Of a DNA stretch of 64,000 nucleotides, positions 25,448-33,952 are shown piece by piece. Origin of the DNA: Chlamydiia bacterium. GTDB lineage: Bacteria; Chlamydiota; Chlamydiia; Chlamydiales; 2-12-FULL-49-11. Numbering within the stretch: the stretch's first letter is position 1; each line of letters starts with the position of its first letter. The stretch spans positions 1 through 64,000 of the forward strand of contig JAJACQ010000012.1 of assembly GCA_022601435.1 (NCBI GenBank). The letters are read 5' to 3'. The notes beneath the pieces are model-generated. The model saw only the letters and a program-made list of their open reading frames with translations, was not told the DNA's origin and made no database searches. The translations under genes were made by a program, and so were the position numbers.

Positions 25448-26456
25448 CTTTCTCTCCTGATTTTTCATCTGATATGTTCGTTATCTTACCATGCTCAACT
25501 ATTTTCATAATCTCGACTGCAAGTTTATCCATATCATGTCTAATTAAATTTCTATTCATTAAATCACCCTTTTGGGGCTCACCACTTTTTCCTATTAATT
25601 TTTGCTCTACAACCAAAGCTTTTGTATCATGTAGATCGTTAACGACTAAATCACCTTCTTTGCTGTAGACTTTCATCAACTCTTCATCTGGAACTTCATT
25701 ATTAACCAAAATAACATCAAAGACATCCTTTCCAGTATATTTTTCAATCTCATTAATATAATCACTTGTAGTAAAGTGAGTGGTTTGCCCTTTTTTATTC
25801 ATCAAATTAACAACAAATACCTTTGTAGCCTTTGTTTTTTGAAGAGCATCTGCAACCCCATCTACCAAAAGAGATGAAATAAGTGATGTATAAAGGCCTC
25901 CAGGACCTAATACGACAACATCTGCATTCATGATCTCTTGAGCAACCCTCGGATTAGGCTTAGGGTGCGGTGTTAAAAAAATCTTTTCATAGCCTCTGTC
26001 AATCTTATTTGACAAGTAAATTTCTTCTTCACCCTTAAGAACCTCCCCACCTTTTAAAATCATTTCAAGATGAGTCTTGCAGGTGGTTACAGGTATAACC
26101 TTACCCTTCATATTCAAAATTAACCCAAGCTCTTCTATAGCTCTTTCAAAACTCCCTGATACCTTTTCTAATGATGATAAAAAAATATTCCCGAAGCTAT
26201 GCCCTTGAAGTCCACCTTTTTCAAAACGGTAGCTCATCAAATCACGCATTAATCTAGATGAATCTGATAACGCAACAATACATTGCCTCACATCTCCTGC
26301 TGGTAAAACTCCTAATTCATCACGTAATATACCTGAACTTCCACCATTATCAGCCATGGCAACAATTGCAGAAAGTTGAATATCATATTTTTTAAGACCG
26401 CTTAAAACTACGAAATTCCCAGTTCCTCCTCCTATCGTGCACACTCTCTTTTTCAA
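25419..26456 (-). CDS. yvcK: YvcK/GlmR (CofD-like) family protein
   Basis: 345 residues. The start VCTIGGGTGNFVVLSGLK and the VAMADNGGSSGILRDELGVLPAGDVRQC block are the family signature; GGLQGHSFGNIFL and GPGGLYTSLI follow. YvcK (GlmR) binds UDP-GlcNAc and steers carbon to cell-wall precursors in Firmicutes. It lies head-to-tail between rpe (adjacent, 0 bp) and efp (29-bp overlap), tightly coupled. In the Chlamydia gene order I recall, rpe and efp are neighbours without it. Confidence 0.88.
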   Translation of the reverse strand: MKKRVCTIGGGTGNFVVLSGLKKYDIQLSAIVAMADNGGSSGILRDELGVLPAGDVRQCIVALSDSSRLMRDLMSYRFEKGGLQGHSFGNIFLSSLEKVSGSFERAIEELGLILNMKGKVIPVTTCKTHLEMILKGGEVLKGEEEIYLSNKIDRGYEKIFLTPHPKPNPRVAQEIMNADVVVLGPGGLYTSLISSLLVDGVADALQKTKATKVFVVNLMNKKGQTTHFTTSDYINEIEKYTGKDVFDVILVNNEVPDEELMKVYSKEGDLVVNDLHDTKALVVEQKLIGKSGEPQKGDLMNRNLIRHDMDKLAVEIMKIVEHGKITNISDEKSGEKDGRYSICHQ

Positions 26457-27137
26457 TCAAACCTCCCGATAAGAATGGAATTTCTCCACAGCCCCTTTCA
26501 AATCCGGCTGCTTATAGAAAAACGAACCACAAACAAGACGCGTAGCCCCTGCTTTTACAGACTCTAATCCCGTATCATAATTTATGCCACCATCGACCTG
26601 AACATCATAAGTAAAATTGTACTTTTTCTTATATGCACTTAAAATACGAACCTTTTCAAGCATATCACCCATAAATGACTGCCCTCCAAAACCTGGCTCT
26701 ACAGTCATGATCAAAATCTTATCTAAATCCTTTAGATAAGGAATGATTAGTTCTACTGACGACTCTGGTTTTAAAGCAATTCCTGGCATGCAATTGCATT
26801 TTTTAATGTAATCAATTAAAAAGCGCACATCTTCTGTTGCCTCTATGTGAAAAGTGATCTCTTGACAACCCACTTCAACGTATTTTTCAACATATTTATC
26901 AGGATTATAAATCATCAAATGAACATCTAAAATAACATCCTCATGAACAGATTCTCTAATCCTTCCAATGATATCTGGCCCAATAGTTAAATTGGGAACA
27001 AAGTGCCCGTCCATAACATCAAGATGCAATATCCTAGCGCCTGCCTTGACACCCTTTCTTGCCGTTTCGATCGCATTTCCAAGATCCCCTCCAATCAAAG
27101 AAGGCTCTAACTCTAGCTGTAGTGTTTGTTTTTTCAT
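26457..27137 (-). CDS. rpe: Ribulose-phosphate 3-epimerase
   Basis: 226 residues. TIM-barrel epimerase with the catalytic metal ligands in LHLDVMDGHFVPNLTIG, the HIEA strand, MTVEPGFGGQSF and VQVDGGI. It interconverts ribulose-5-phosphate and xylulose-5-phosphate in the pentose phosphate pathway. The stop is immediately followed by the yvcK start. Complete and canonical. Confidence 0.95.
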   Translation of the reverse strand: MKKQTLQLELEPSLIGGDLGNAIETARKGVKAGARILHLDVMDGHFVPNLTIGPDIIGRIRESVHEDVILDVHLMIYNPDKYVEKYVEVGCQEITFHIEATEDVRFLIDYIKKCNCMPGIALKPESSVELIIPYLKDLDKILIMTVEPGFGGQSFMGDMLEKVRILSAYKKKYNFTYDVQVDGGINYDTGLESVKAGATRLVCGSFFYKQPDLKGAVEKFHSYREV

Positions 27138-27156
27138 TTTTCCTATTATACCAGCT

Positions 27157-29007
27157 TTAGTGTTTTAGACAAAGAGACATCTTTTGAGAAAAAGCAACTC
27201 GCTCTTCTTCTTCATAAAATTTAAAGCTTGCCCCTAAGTAAAATTTTTCTTGAATATACAAAGTAAAGAAAAGCAAATCGCCTACTCGATTCTCAAAAGC
27301 TTTTACTTCATTTAAGAAAGCTTCTTTTTTCTTTTCTGACCTCACCCTTGCAACAAACAAAGCTTTAGAATCTATTTTTTCAACAAGCATTTCTCGTCCG
27401 ATTTTATAAGAGAATAGATCATAGAATGAAATAAAAAATTGAGAAAGATCTTTAACGCTAATAATGGCACGAAGCTCAGATGGCTGGATTGCATAAAAAA
27501 AGTTTTCTATTAAAACAGAATTTTTAATTCCCTTCTTTCTTAAATTCCCTTGTAAATCAGATAAAGCCCCACCCTGCTTTTCTAACATTCCTCCATTATA
27601 ATCACGAACAGGACCTAACCGTTTTTGCAAATCGTAAATTATCCTTGCCCTTGCCTTATATATATCAACAGAATAATCTTCCCTCATAAAGGCAGAAATT
27701 TTCATATAATATGACATTTCAATTCCCTCTTTAGCCTCTCCTAGCATCCGCACATGATTGATCTTAAAGTGATACTTTTTCTTTTCACTTTTTGCAAATA
27801 CATCAAACGCAGAATTTGTCTTTCTACCTTTGGCACGAACAATAATCACAGTAAAAATCAATTGATCATTTGTTTGTGATTCGAATAAAACGGCTACCTG
27901 AGGATAATCTTTTTTTGTCTTTAATTCTTTTGAAAGAGCTACCGTATACTTAATCACTTCTTCTGTATTCTGGGGCATGAAAATTTTTCTTGCAAACTTC
28001 TGAATGTGCATCTCTAAATACTTTACTAAATTTTCTTCTAAAGATAATTCTTCATCCTTTGAAATCACCCCTTCTTTTTTTTCTATCTCTAAATAAAATA
28101 AATTTCCTTTTTCTCCTTCCAAAGAAATCCTCTTAAAAGAATCATCTACTAACACTGCTTTTGGGATGAACTTTCTACATGCCTTGAGAATATGATTCTT
28201 TCCCAAACGCTCATTTTCATTTATATGTGAAAGACCTAGCATAACGGATAAAACCCTCTTTCTTCCAAAAGGCTCTTCAACAAAAAACCTCCGAGCTTTT
28301 GCAAACATCTCTCTTGACGATCCGCTCCTTCCTTTTTTGCTAACTCTTTTAGAAATCAAATATAACGTCATAACAATGCGAGATAAATCTTTTGTCATCC
28401 GATCTTTTGTATAGACCTCTTTTGATGACTTCATAAATTCATTCATCATTGGAATCAAATCATAATCATAAATATTAGGGAATCGATGAATATAACGCAT
28501 CACTCTTTCTTGAACAAAAACAACCTTGTTATCAACAGATCCGCCCTTCATTTCCATACACATTCTTGCATAAAACACAGACTTTAACCCAAGCCTTAAC
28601 TGCTTTTGCAAACCCTGAATAAACGCATAACAATGATCTAAAGAAGAGTGATCCTTTAACAACAAAACAGTCTCTGTCACTATATACTTCTTTGTATCAA
28701 GCTCAAAAAATCGATATGGCAAAGAACAAAAACTTTGGATTTCTAACTCTGAATGGGTCTCTATTTCTGAATAGATAAATTCATAAATAAACTTTGCCGA
28801 TCCAACTTGAAAATCTGACATAGTCTTAATCTCAAAATAATCATGATCCTTATGGGCAAACGAAACAAGCGGCAAAAACTTCTCAATACTTTGCTCATTC
28901 AACGCTTCATCTTCTAAAAGAAGTGAGTTAACCACTTCATTCCCAAATAGCTTTTTATGATCTTTTGCCTCATCTACATCAGATAGATCAAACATATCCC
29001 TAGTCAT
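27157..29007 (-). CDS. Large unknown protein
   Basis: 616 residues, not recognised. No signal peptide or membrane segment. The sequence is charged, with many basic patches (KKGRSGSSREMFAKARRF near residue 225, GRKTNSAFDVF near 395). AAGGG lies seven bases before the ATG. It is the gene before rpe on the same strand, 20 bp away, and after the aspartokinase gene, so it is in the same run. A cytoplasmic, perhaps nucleic-acid-associated or regulatory protein is possible, but that is only a guess from charge. Confidence 0.6.
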   Translation of the reverse strand: MTRDMFDLSDVDEAKDHKKLFGNEVVNSLLLEDEALNEQSIEKFLPLVSFAHKDHDYFEIKTMSDFQVGSAKFIYEFIYSEIETHSELEIQSFCSLPYRFFELDTKKYIVTETVLLLKDHSSLDHCYAFIQGLQKQLRLGLKSVFYARMCMEMKGGSVDNKVVFVQERVMRYIHRFPNIYDYDLIPMMNEFMKSSKEVYTKDRMTKDLSRIVMTLYLISKRVSKKGRSGSSREMFAKARRFFVEEPFGRKRVLSVMLGLSHINENERLGKNHILKACRKFIPKAVLVDDSFKRISLEGEKGNLFYLEIEKKEGVISKDEELSLEENLVKYLEMHIQKFARKIFMPQNTEEVIKYTVALSKELKTKKDYPQVAVLFESQTNDQLIFTVIIVRAKGRKTNSAFDVFAKSEKKKYHFKINHVRMLGEAKEGIEMSYYMKISAFMREDYSVDIYKARARIIYDLQKRLGPVRDYNGGMLEKQGGALSDLQGNLRKKGIKNSVLIENFFYAIQPSELRAIISVKDLSQFFISFYDLFSYKIGREMLVEKIDSKALFVARVRSEKKKEAFLNEVKAFENRVGDLLFFTLYIQEKFYLGASFKFYEEEERVAFSQKMSLCLKH

Positions 29008-29033
29008 GCCAGCCCTTATATATGGTATATATA

Positions 29034-29840
29034 TTATCCTTTAATAGAAGATAGCGCTTCTTCATATATTTTTCCACTATCTCTTTTTTGACCTTCGACA
29101 CAAAACACTACACTGCCAACTTTATCCTTTAACTTTTGATCAAAAGAACGCACATTCAAAATCATCCCATTTTTTTCGGCAAGCCTTACACAACGAGGGT
29201 GAAGCACAGCAGACATTCCTGTTCCAATCACCGCTAATGCTCTTTTGTAAGAAAGAGACTCTTCTATTTTTGCATCTGAATATTTTTTTGGATCTTTTGA
29301 ATATACACCTTCTACATCCTTATAAAAAACAATTCTTTCTGCATCTAAAGCAATCCCTAAAGCAACTGCTGTTGTATCAGAGCCACCACGTCCAAGCGTT
29401 GTAACCTCTTTATCTAAACTCATTCCCTGAAACCCTGCAATAATCGGCACCTTTTTATCCTCATATAAAGATAAAAGCCTCTTTGGACGGATCTCTAATA
29501 TCTTTGCTTCGTTATGTTCATTGGATGTAATAATTCCCGCCTGAGAACCAGTTAGTGAGACCGCATCAATCCCTTTTTCTGATAACTTCATGGCTAAAAG
29601 CGACATCGATACCCTTTCCCCGACAGACAAAAGCATATCCTTTTCCCTCTTCGGTGGATCCATATGCACCGAGTCTGCAAGCGACACTAGATAATCAGTC
29701 ATCCCTTCCATCGCACTTACAACCACACACACGCGATCGTAATTCTTACTTTCTTGTAAAATAATTGAGGCCACATTTTCAAAATGGGATAAATCCCTTA
29801 AAGAAGCACCACCAAATTTTAATATTAGCGTTCTTGCCAT
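29034..29840 (-). CDS. Aspartokinase, catalytic domain only
   Basis: 268 residues. The amino-acid kinase fold is complete: LKFGGASL at the start, SVGERVS near 93, GRGGSDTTAVALG near 152, YKDVEGVYSKDP near 178. The family phosphorylates aspartate for lysine, diaminopimelate, threonine and methionine synthesis. Ordinary LysC is about 400-450 residues with C-terminal ACT domains for feedback control. These are absent here: the frame ends soon after the catalytic domain. The protein should be insensitive to lysine or threonine if active. It could be a second, specialised kinase. Confidence 0.85.
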   Translation of the reverse strand: MARTLILKFGGASLRDLSHFENVASIILQESKNYDRVCVVVSAMEGMTDYLVSLADSVHMDPPKREKDMLLSVGERVSMSLLAMKLSEKGIDAVSLTGSQAGIITSNEHNEAKILEIRPKRLLSLYEDKKVPIIAGFQGMSLDKEVTTLGRGGSDTTAVALGIALDAERIVFYKDVEGVYSKDPKKYSDAKIEESLSYKRALAVIGTGMSAVLHPRCVRLAEKNGMILNVRSFDQKLKDKVGSVVFCVEGQKRDSGKIYEEALSSIKG

Positions 29841-29939
29841 TTAATCAACCCTCAATTAAATAACAAATACTATATCAAATACTAACTCTTGCTACAAGAC
29901 TTACTTGACTAACAGTCTTTAGAGGCTTAATGCTATACT

Positions 29940-30317
29940 TTAAACTTTGCGAGGACGAAGATAGTTTTCTATGCTTAACGCAAGAATTGAAAGGTTTGCA
30001 GATCTTTCCATCTCAATTAAATGTAAAGAATACACTGTCATTCCTACAGAAGCCGCAAATAATCCAGTAATAATCCCTGCTAAAACAAAAGCTCCTAATC
30101 CACTTGTTGCCGCAACAGCTACTGCGATCGCGACCGCAGCTAACAAAATAACAACTATCGCTATCACCTTTTGCGCAGACACTTTATTTGACATTTTATC
30201 AAATGTCTCAATTGCCAATTTAAGCTTGTGATCAGCCGGCGTTTTCGGATCATCAACTACGCCTGCAATCTGATTACAAGTTTTATACCCGTACATTTCT
30301 GTTACATATGCTTCCAT
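29940..30317 (-). CDS. Small Inc-like protein
   Basis: 125 residues. Residues 1-50 are polar, then two hydrophobic segments (about 51-70 and 73-99) are separated by a Thr-Ser-Gly-Leu-Gly turn, and a short basic tail follows. This is the minimal two-lobed Inc shape. AGGAC lies five bases before the ATG. It is a single gene before the rpsA control region. No homologue is named. Alternative: a simple small inner-membrane protein. Confidence 0.55.
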   Translation of the reverse strand: MEAYVTEMYGYKTCNQIAGVVDDPKTPADHKLKLAIETFDKMSNKVSAQKVIAIVVILLAAVAIAVAVAATSGLGAFVLAGIITGLFAASVGMTVYSLHLIEMERSANLSILALSIENYLRPRKV

Positions 30318-30490
30318 AATAGTCCTATTTTTAACATCTTATGGGAATATTATATAATAAAATTTATTTTAAATCAACTAATAAATTCTTTAATACACCT
30401 AAACACCTAACCGCCATAAACTTACAAAACACCCCGTTACTTACCCCCTTTATCTCCTTATATATAAAGAGCGCCCTCTATAGGCCATAG

Positions 30491-30533
30491 ATATGAGGCG
30501 ACAGTGTACATGATGGTACTTTGAGCCCCGTAT
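30491..30533. other. Hairpin element 1 upstream of rpsA (GTAC-tip family)
   Basis: ATATGAGGC (30491-30499) pairs with GCCCCGTAT (30525-30533) with one T-G and one mismatch. Inside are the internal loop GACAGT/TTTGA and GTAC (30506-30509) paired with GTAC (30516-30519) around ATGATG. TAGGAAAAAAGACGCC follows at 30534, as in the second copy. This copy lacks the T-rich left base. Confidence 0.65.
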
Positions 30534-30637
30534 TAGGAAAAAAGACGCCAAAAGACAAGCCCCCTAAAATAGACATTTTTGCATAAAGATTAGCAATCGC
30601 TAAGAAAATAATTGAAGAGCGCAGGATTTTGGATGAA

Positions 30638-30702
30638 TTTTTTTCTATATACGGGGCGACAGTGTACATAATTAGTACTCCGAGCCCCGTATTAGGAAAA
30701 AA
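30638..30702. other. Hairpin element 2 upstream of rpsA (GTAC-tip family)
   Basis: ATACGGGGC (30649-30657) pairs perfectly with GCCCCGTAT (30684-30692). The stem extends outward: TTTTTTCTAT on the left faces TAGGAAAAAA on the right. Inside are the loop GACAGT/TCCGA and GTAC paired with GTAC around ATAATTA. The element ends about 26 bp before the rpsA -35 box. It may be an operator, a leader of an upstream transcript, or a terminator-like structure. Confidence 0.75.
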
Positions 30703-30727
30703 GACGTCAAAAGACAAGCTCTCCCCC

Positions 30728-30756
30728 TTGCAATTATTGAACGGAAGTGTTATCGT
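30728..30756 (+). promoter_or_regulatory. rpsA promoter
   Basis: TTGCAA at 30728-30733 and TATCGT at 30751-30756, spaced by exactly 17 bp. CTACGGGAA follows where transcription should start, GC-rich as in growth-rate-controlled promoters. The same layout (TTGCAA, 17 bp, TACAAT, CTTCGGGAA) precedes rpmB. AAGGAG lies nine bases before the rpsA ATG. The gap 30318-30793 holds only the two hairpins and this promoter. Confidence 0.75.
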
Positions 30757-30793
30757 CTACGGGAATTAGTGAAACTTAAGGAGCAATAAGCAA

Positions 30794-32524
30794 ATGTCAA
30801 ATCAACAAACAGCTGAGTGGACTGATGATGAGAATAAGATCATTATCAGTGAGGACTACTCTAAAGAAGAAATGGAAGAGTTTAAAAATCTTCTTACTAA
30901 CAAAGAATCGTCTAGTGAGGCGGGATCGGTTACTAGACTGACTCCTGGTCAATTATTATCTGGTGAGATTGTAGAAATAACTAAGGGTTTTGTCGTTGTC
31001 GATGTAGGTCTTAAATCAGAGGGATTAATTCCTGTGGCTGAGTTTGGATCTTCTGATGAGATTGAGCTTGGAACTGAGATTGAGGTATTACTTGATGCAA
31101 CAGAGAGTGCTGATGGTCAGATCATTCTATCTAGAGAAAAAGCTAGAAAGTTCCGTCGTTGGGAATATATTCAAAACAATTTTGAAGAAGGCTCTATAAT
31201 TGAGGGAATAATCACAAGAAAGGTTAAGGGCGGATTGATCGTTGATATCGGCGGCATGGATGCTTTCTTACCTGGATCACAGATTGATAACAAGCGCATC
31301 AAATCTTTAGATGAGTACATTGGAAAATCATTTGAGTTTAAGATCTTAAAGATCAATCTTGAGAGAAAAAACATTGTTGTTTCAAGAAGAGAAATCTTAG
31401 AAGATGAAAGACTTTGTAAGAAAACTGAACTTTTAGAGCACATCCATGTGGGTGATCTATGTAAAGGTACAGTGAAAAACATTACTGATTTTGGTGTGTT
31501 CTTAGACCTTAACGGTATTGATGGATTACTTCACATTACTGACATGACTTGGAAGCGTATTAAGCACCCATCAGAAATCGTACAAATTGGCGATGAGTTA
31601 GAAGTTGTTATTTTAAGCATCGACGAAGAAAAAGGCCGTGTGGCTTTAGGATTAAAACAAAAAGACCAAAACCCTTGGGATGCTATTGAGCAAAGATTCC
31701 CACCTGGAACTCATGTAAAAGGAACTATTGTGAATCTTGTTTCATATGGTGCTTTCATTGAGATCGAAGATGGCATTGAAGGTTTAATTCACGTATCTGA
31801 AATGTCTTGGGTAAAGAATGTGACTGACCCTAGTCAGATCGTTAATAAAGGTGACGAGGTTGAAGCAATCGTTCTTTCTATTCAAAAAGAAGAAGGAAAG
31901 ATTTCTTTAGGCTTAAAGCAACTAGAGCAAAACCCTTGGGAAGATGTTGAATCAAGATACCCTGTTGGAACAAAAGTTTCAGTAGAGATTAGAAACTTAA
32001 CAAACTATGGAGCTTTTGTTGAGCTAGAACCTGGTGTTGATGGGTTAATTCACATCTCAGATTTAAGCTGGATCAAAAAAGTTTCTCACCCATCAGAAGT
32101 CTTAAAGAAAGGCGATGTTGTTGAGGCGATCCTTCTTTCAGTAGATAAAGATAGCAAGAAAATCACTCTTGGTGTGAAGCAACTTTCTACAAATCCATGG
32201 GATGATATCGAAAAGACTATCACAATTGGTGACACTGTTTCAGGTGTAGTGACAAAGATCACAGCATTTGGTGCTTTTGTGGAGCTAGACAATGGAATTG
32301 AGGGTCTTGTTCACGTTACTGAGCTTTCAGATGAGTCTTTTGCAAAAGTAGAAGATATCGTTTCTGTTGGAAGTAAAGTAAAAGCTAAAGTTCTTAAAAT
32401 TGACAGAGAGCACAAAAGAATCTCTTTATCGATAAAAGAACATTTAGTTGAAACAAACAATAGAGATGCTGATGATATTATCATTGGTAGCTCTGATGAT
32501 GAAGAAAAGTCAGACGATAGTTAA
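30794..32524 (+). CDS. rpsA: 30S ribosomal protein S1
   Basis: 576 residues with six S1 (OB-fold) repeats, roughly at 50-120, 132-200, 217-287, 302-372, 387-459 and 472-545; repeats 3-5 share the GxIxNLTxYGAFVEL...[10 protein letters not shown] pattern. S1 binds mRNA upstream of the start codon and delivers it to the small subunit. It opens the translation block rpsA-nusA-infB-rbfA-truB-ribF-ychF, as in Chlamydia. A strong hairpin follows at 32541. Confidence 0.97.
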   Translation: MSNQQTAEWTDDENKIIISEDYSKEEMEEFKNLLTNKESSSEAGSVTRLTPGQLLSGEIVEITKGFVVVDVGLKSEGLIPVAEFGSSDEIELGTEIEVLLDATESADGQIILSREKARKFRRWEYIQNNFEEGSIIEGIITRKVKGGLIVDIGGMDAFLPGSQIDNKRIKSLDEYIGKSFEFKILKINLERKNIVVSRREILEDERLCKKTELLEHIHVGDLCKGTVKNITDFGVFLDLNGIDGLLHITDMTWKRIKHPSEIVQIGDELEVVILSIDEEKGRVALGLKQKDQNPWDAIEQRFPPGTHVKGTIVNLVSYGAFIEIEDGIEGLIHVSEMSWVKNVTDPSQIVNKGDEVEAIVLSIQKEEGKISLGLKQLEQNPWEDVESRYPVGTKVSVEIRNLTNYGAFVELEPGVDGLIHISDLSWIKKVSHPSEVLKKGDVVEAILLSVDKDSKKITLGVKQLSTNPWDDIEKTITIGDTVSGVVTKITAFGAFVELDNGIEGLVHVTELSDESFAKVEDIVSVGSKVKAKVLKIDREHKRISLSIKEHLVETNNRDADDIIIGSSDDEEKSDDS

Positions 32525-32540
32525 TTCTTCAAAAAATAAA

Positions 32541-32588
32541 AAATGCTTTGTTTAGATGTATGAATAGGTGACATCTAACAAAGCATTT
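32541..32588. terminator. Long hairpin between rpsA and nusA
   Basis: AAATGCTTTGTTTAGATGT pairs with ACATCTAACAAAGCATTT (32571-32588) with one bulged T, giving an 18-bp stem around an 11-nt loop. It is followed by AGTATTATTAT rather than a clean T run, so it may be a partial terminator or an RNA processing site that sets rpsA apart from nusA expression. AGAGG precedes the nusA ATG. Confidence 0.5.
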
Positions 32589-32656
32589 AGTATTATTATA
32601 GAAACAAAAACCTATTACAACAGTTTTGCCTTGAACAAGGTTACGAGAGGATTAAA

Positions 32657-33949
32657 ATGAATAAAGATCTAATTGCGATGTTTGAATACTTAGAAAGAGA
32701 AAAAGGTATCTCAAGAGATGTCATAGTTTCGGCGATTGAAGAAGCTCTCATAACTGCTGCCCGCAAAGGCGGTCAAGGAATGACCAATATCACTGTTCAA
32801 ATCAATAAAAAAACAGGTGATATTCTTTCCATGACCGAAAAAGAAATCGTAGAAAATGTCACTTATCCAGCAGAAGAGATTTCATTAGAGGATGCTCGTG
32901 AGATAGATCCAGATTGTGCAATTGGTCAGTGGTTAGAAATAGAAATCGAGCCAGAATCTTTCGGAAGAATTGCAGCAAATGTTGCCCGTCAAATGATCTC
33001 TCAAAAGATACGTGGTGCTGAAAAAGAAGTCATTTACGAAGAATACAGACACAGAGTAGGAGAGCTTATCTCTGGAACTATCAGACGTGTGACAAAAGGA
33101 CACACTTTAATTGTAGATATTGGTAAGATCGAAGCTATCCTTCCTGGCCGTTTCTATCCTAAGTCTGAGAGCTACCACATTGAAGATCGTATTTTAACCC
33201 TTCTTTATGATGTACAAGATACTGAAAATGGTGGTGCAGAGGTTGTTTTATCAAGATCTCACCCTGAATTTGTTGCTGCTCTTTTTGCGACTGAAGTACC
33301 TGAAGTTAATGATGGTATTATTGAAATCAAAAAAATCGTCAGAAATGCAGGTTACAGAACAAAAATGGCTGTGATTTCTAATGATGACAAAATTGATCCA
33401 GTAGGTGCTTGTGTTGGGCTAAGAGGTGCAAGAGTTAAAAATGTCATTCGTGAGACTAATGGCGAAAAGATGGATATTCTTCCTTATTCAGAAGATCCAT
33501 TTATCTTATTAAAAAATGCACTCTCCCCTTGCGAAATCAGGCAGGCTGAGTTTTTTGAAGATGAAGATAGGGTTGAATTAGTCGTCAATGATGAAGATTA
33601 TCCTATTGTACTTGGTAAAGGCGGAAGCAATGCAAGGCTAACTGGTGAGTTAGTTGGATTAAAGATCGATTTCCATAAAAAAACAGAGTATCAAAAGAAA
33701 ATGATTCTAGAAAGAAAACAGCTATCATTGCTTGAGCTTCCTTCTCTAGATGAACCAATCTCATCGATTGAAAATATTAACTCATTGGCGTTAGGCAATG
33801 TAACGGCTGCAGGATTTGACACGCCTAAGAAAATATTAGAAACAACACCTTTAGAATTATCTACTAAAGCAGACATTACGCTTGAGATGGCGGAAAGTGT
33901 CTTAGAAGAAGTAAGAAAATCTATATTAAAGGAAACCCAAGGGACGTAA
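32657..33949 (+). CDS. nusA: Transcription termination/antitermination factor NusA
   Basis: 430 residues. N-terminal RNA polymerase-binding domain (about 1-125), S1 domain (about 135-200, GELISGTIRRVTKGHTLIVD), and KH domains (about 230-345, with GACVGLRGARVKNVIRE and VLGKGGSNARLTGEL). The C-terminal ~70 residues carry a helix-hairpin-helix-like stretch (LGNVTAAGFDTPKKILE). NusA modulates pausing and termination. AGAGG lies seven bases before the ATG. It is followed by infB after 3 bp, the classic order. Confidence 0.96.
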   Translation: MNKDLIAMFEYLEREKGISRDVIVSAIEEALITAARKGGQGMTNITVQINKKTGDILSMTEKEIVENVTYPAEEISLEDAREIDPDCAIGQWLEIEIEPESFGRIAANVARQMISQKIRGAEKEVIYEEYRHRVGELISGTIRRVTKGHTLIVDIGKIEAILPGRFYPKSESYHIEDRILTLLYDVQDTENGGAEVVLSRSHPEFVAALFATEVPEVNDGIIEIKKIVRNAGYRTKMAVISNDDKIDPVGACVGLRGARVKNVIRETNGEKMDILPYSEDPFILLKNALSPCEIRQAEFFEDEDRVELVVNDEDYPIVLGKGGSNARLTGELVGLKIDFHKKTEYQKKMILERKQLSLLELPSLDEPISSIENINSLALGNVTAAGFDTPKKILETTPLELSTKADITLEMAESVLEEVRKSILKETQGT

Positions 33950-33952
33950 GAA

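Noticed and set aside
30478-30717. 79-residue open frame on the minus strand upstream of rpsA
   Set aside because: It lies exactly over the two hairpin elements, and its two similar halves simply translate the repeated DNA.
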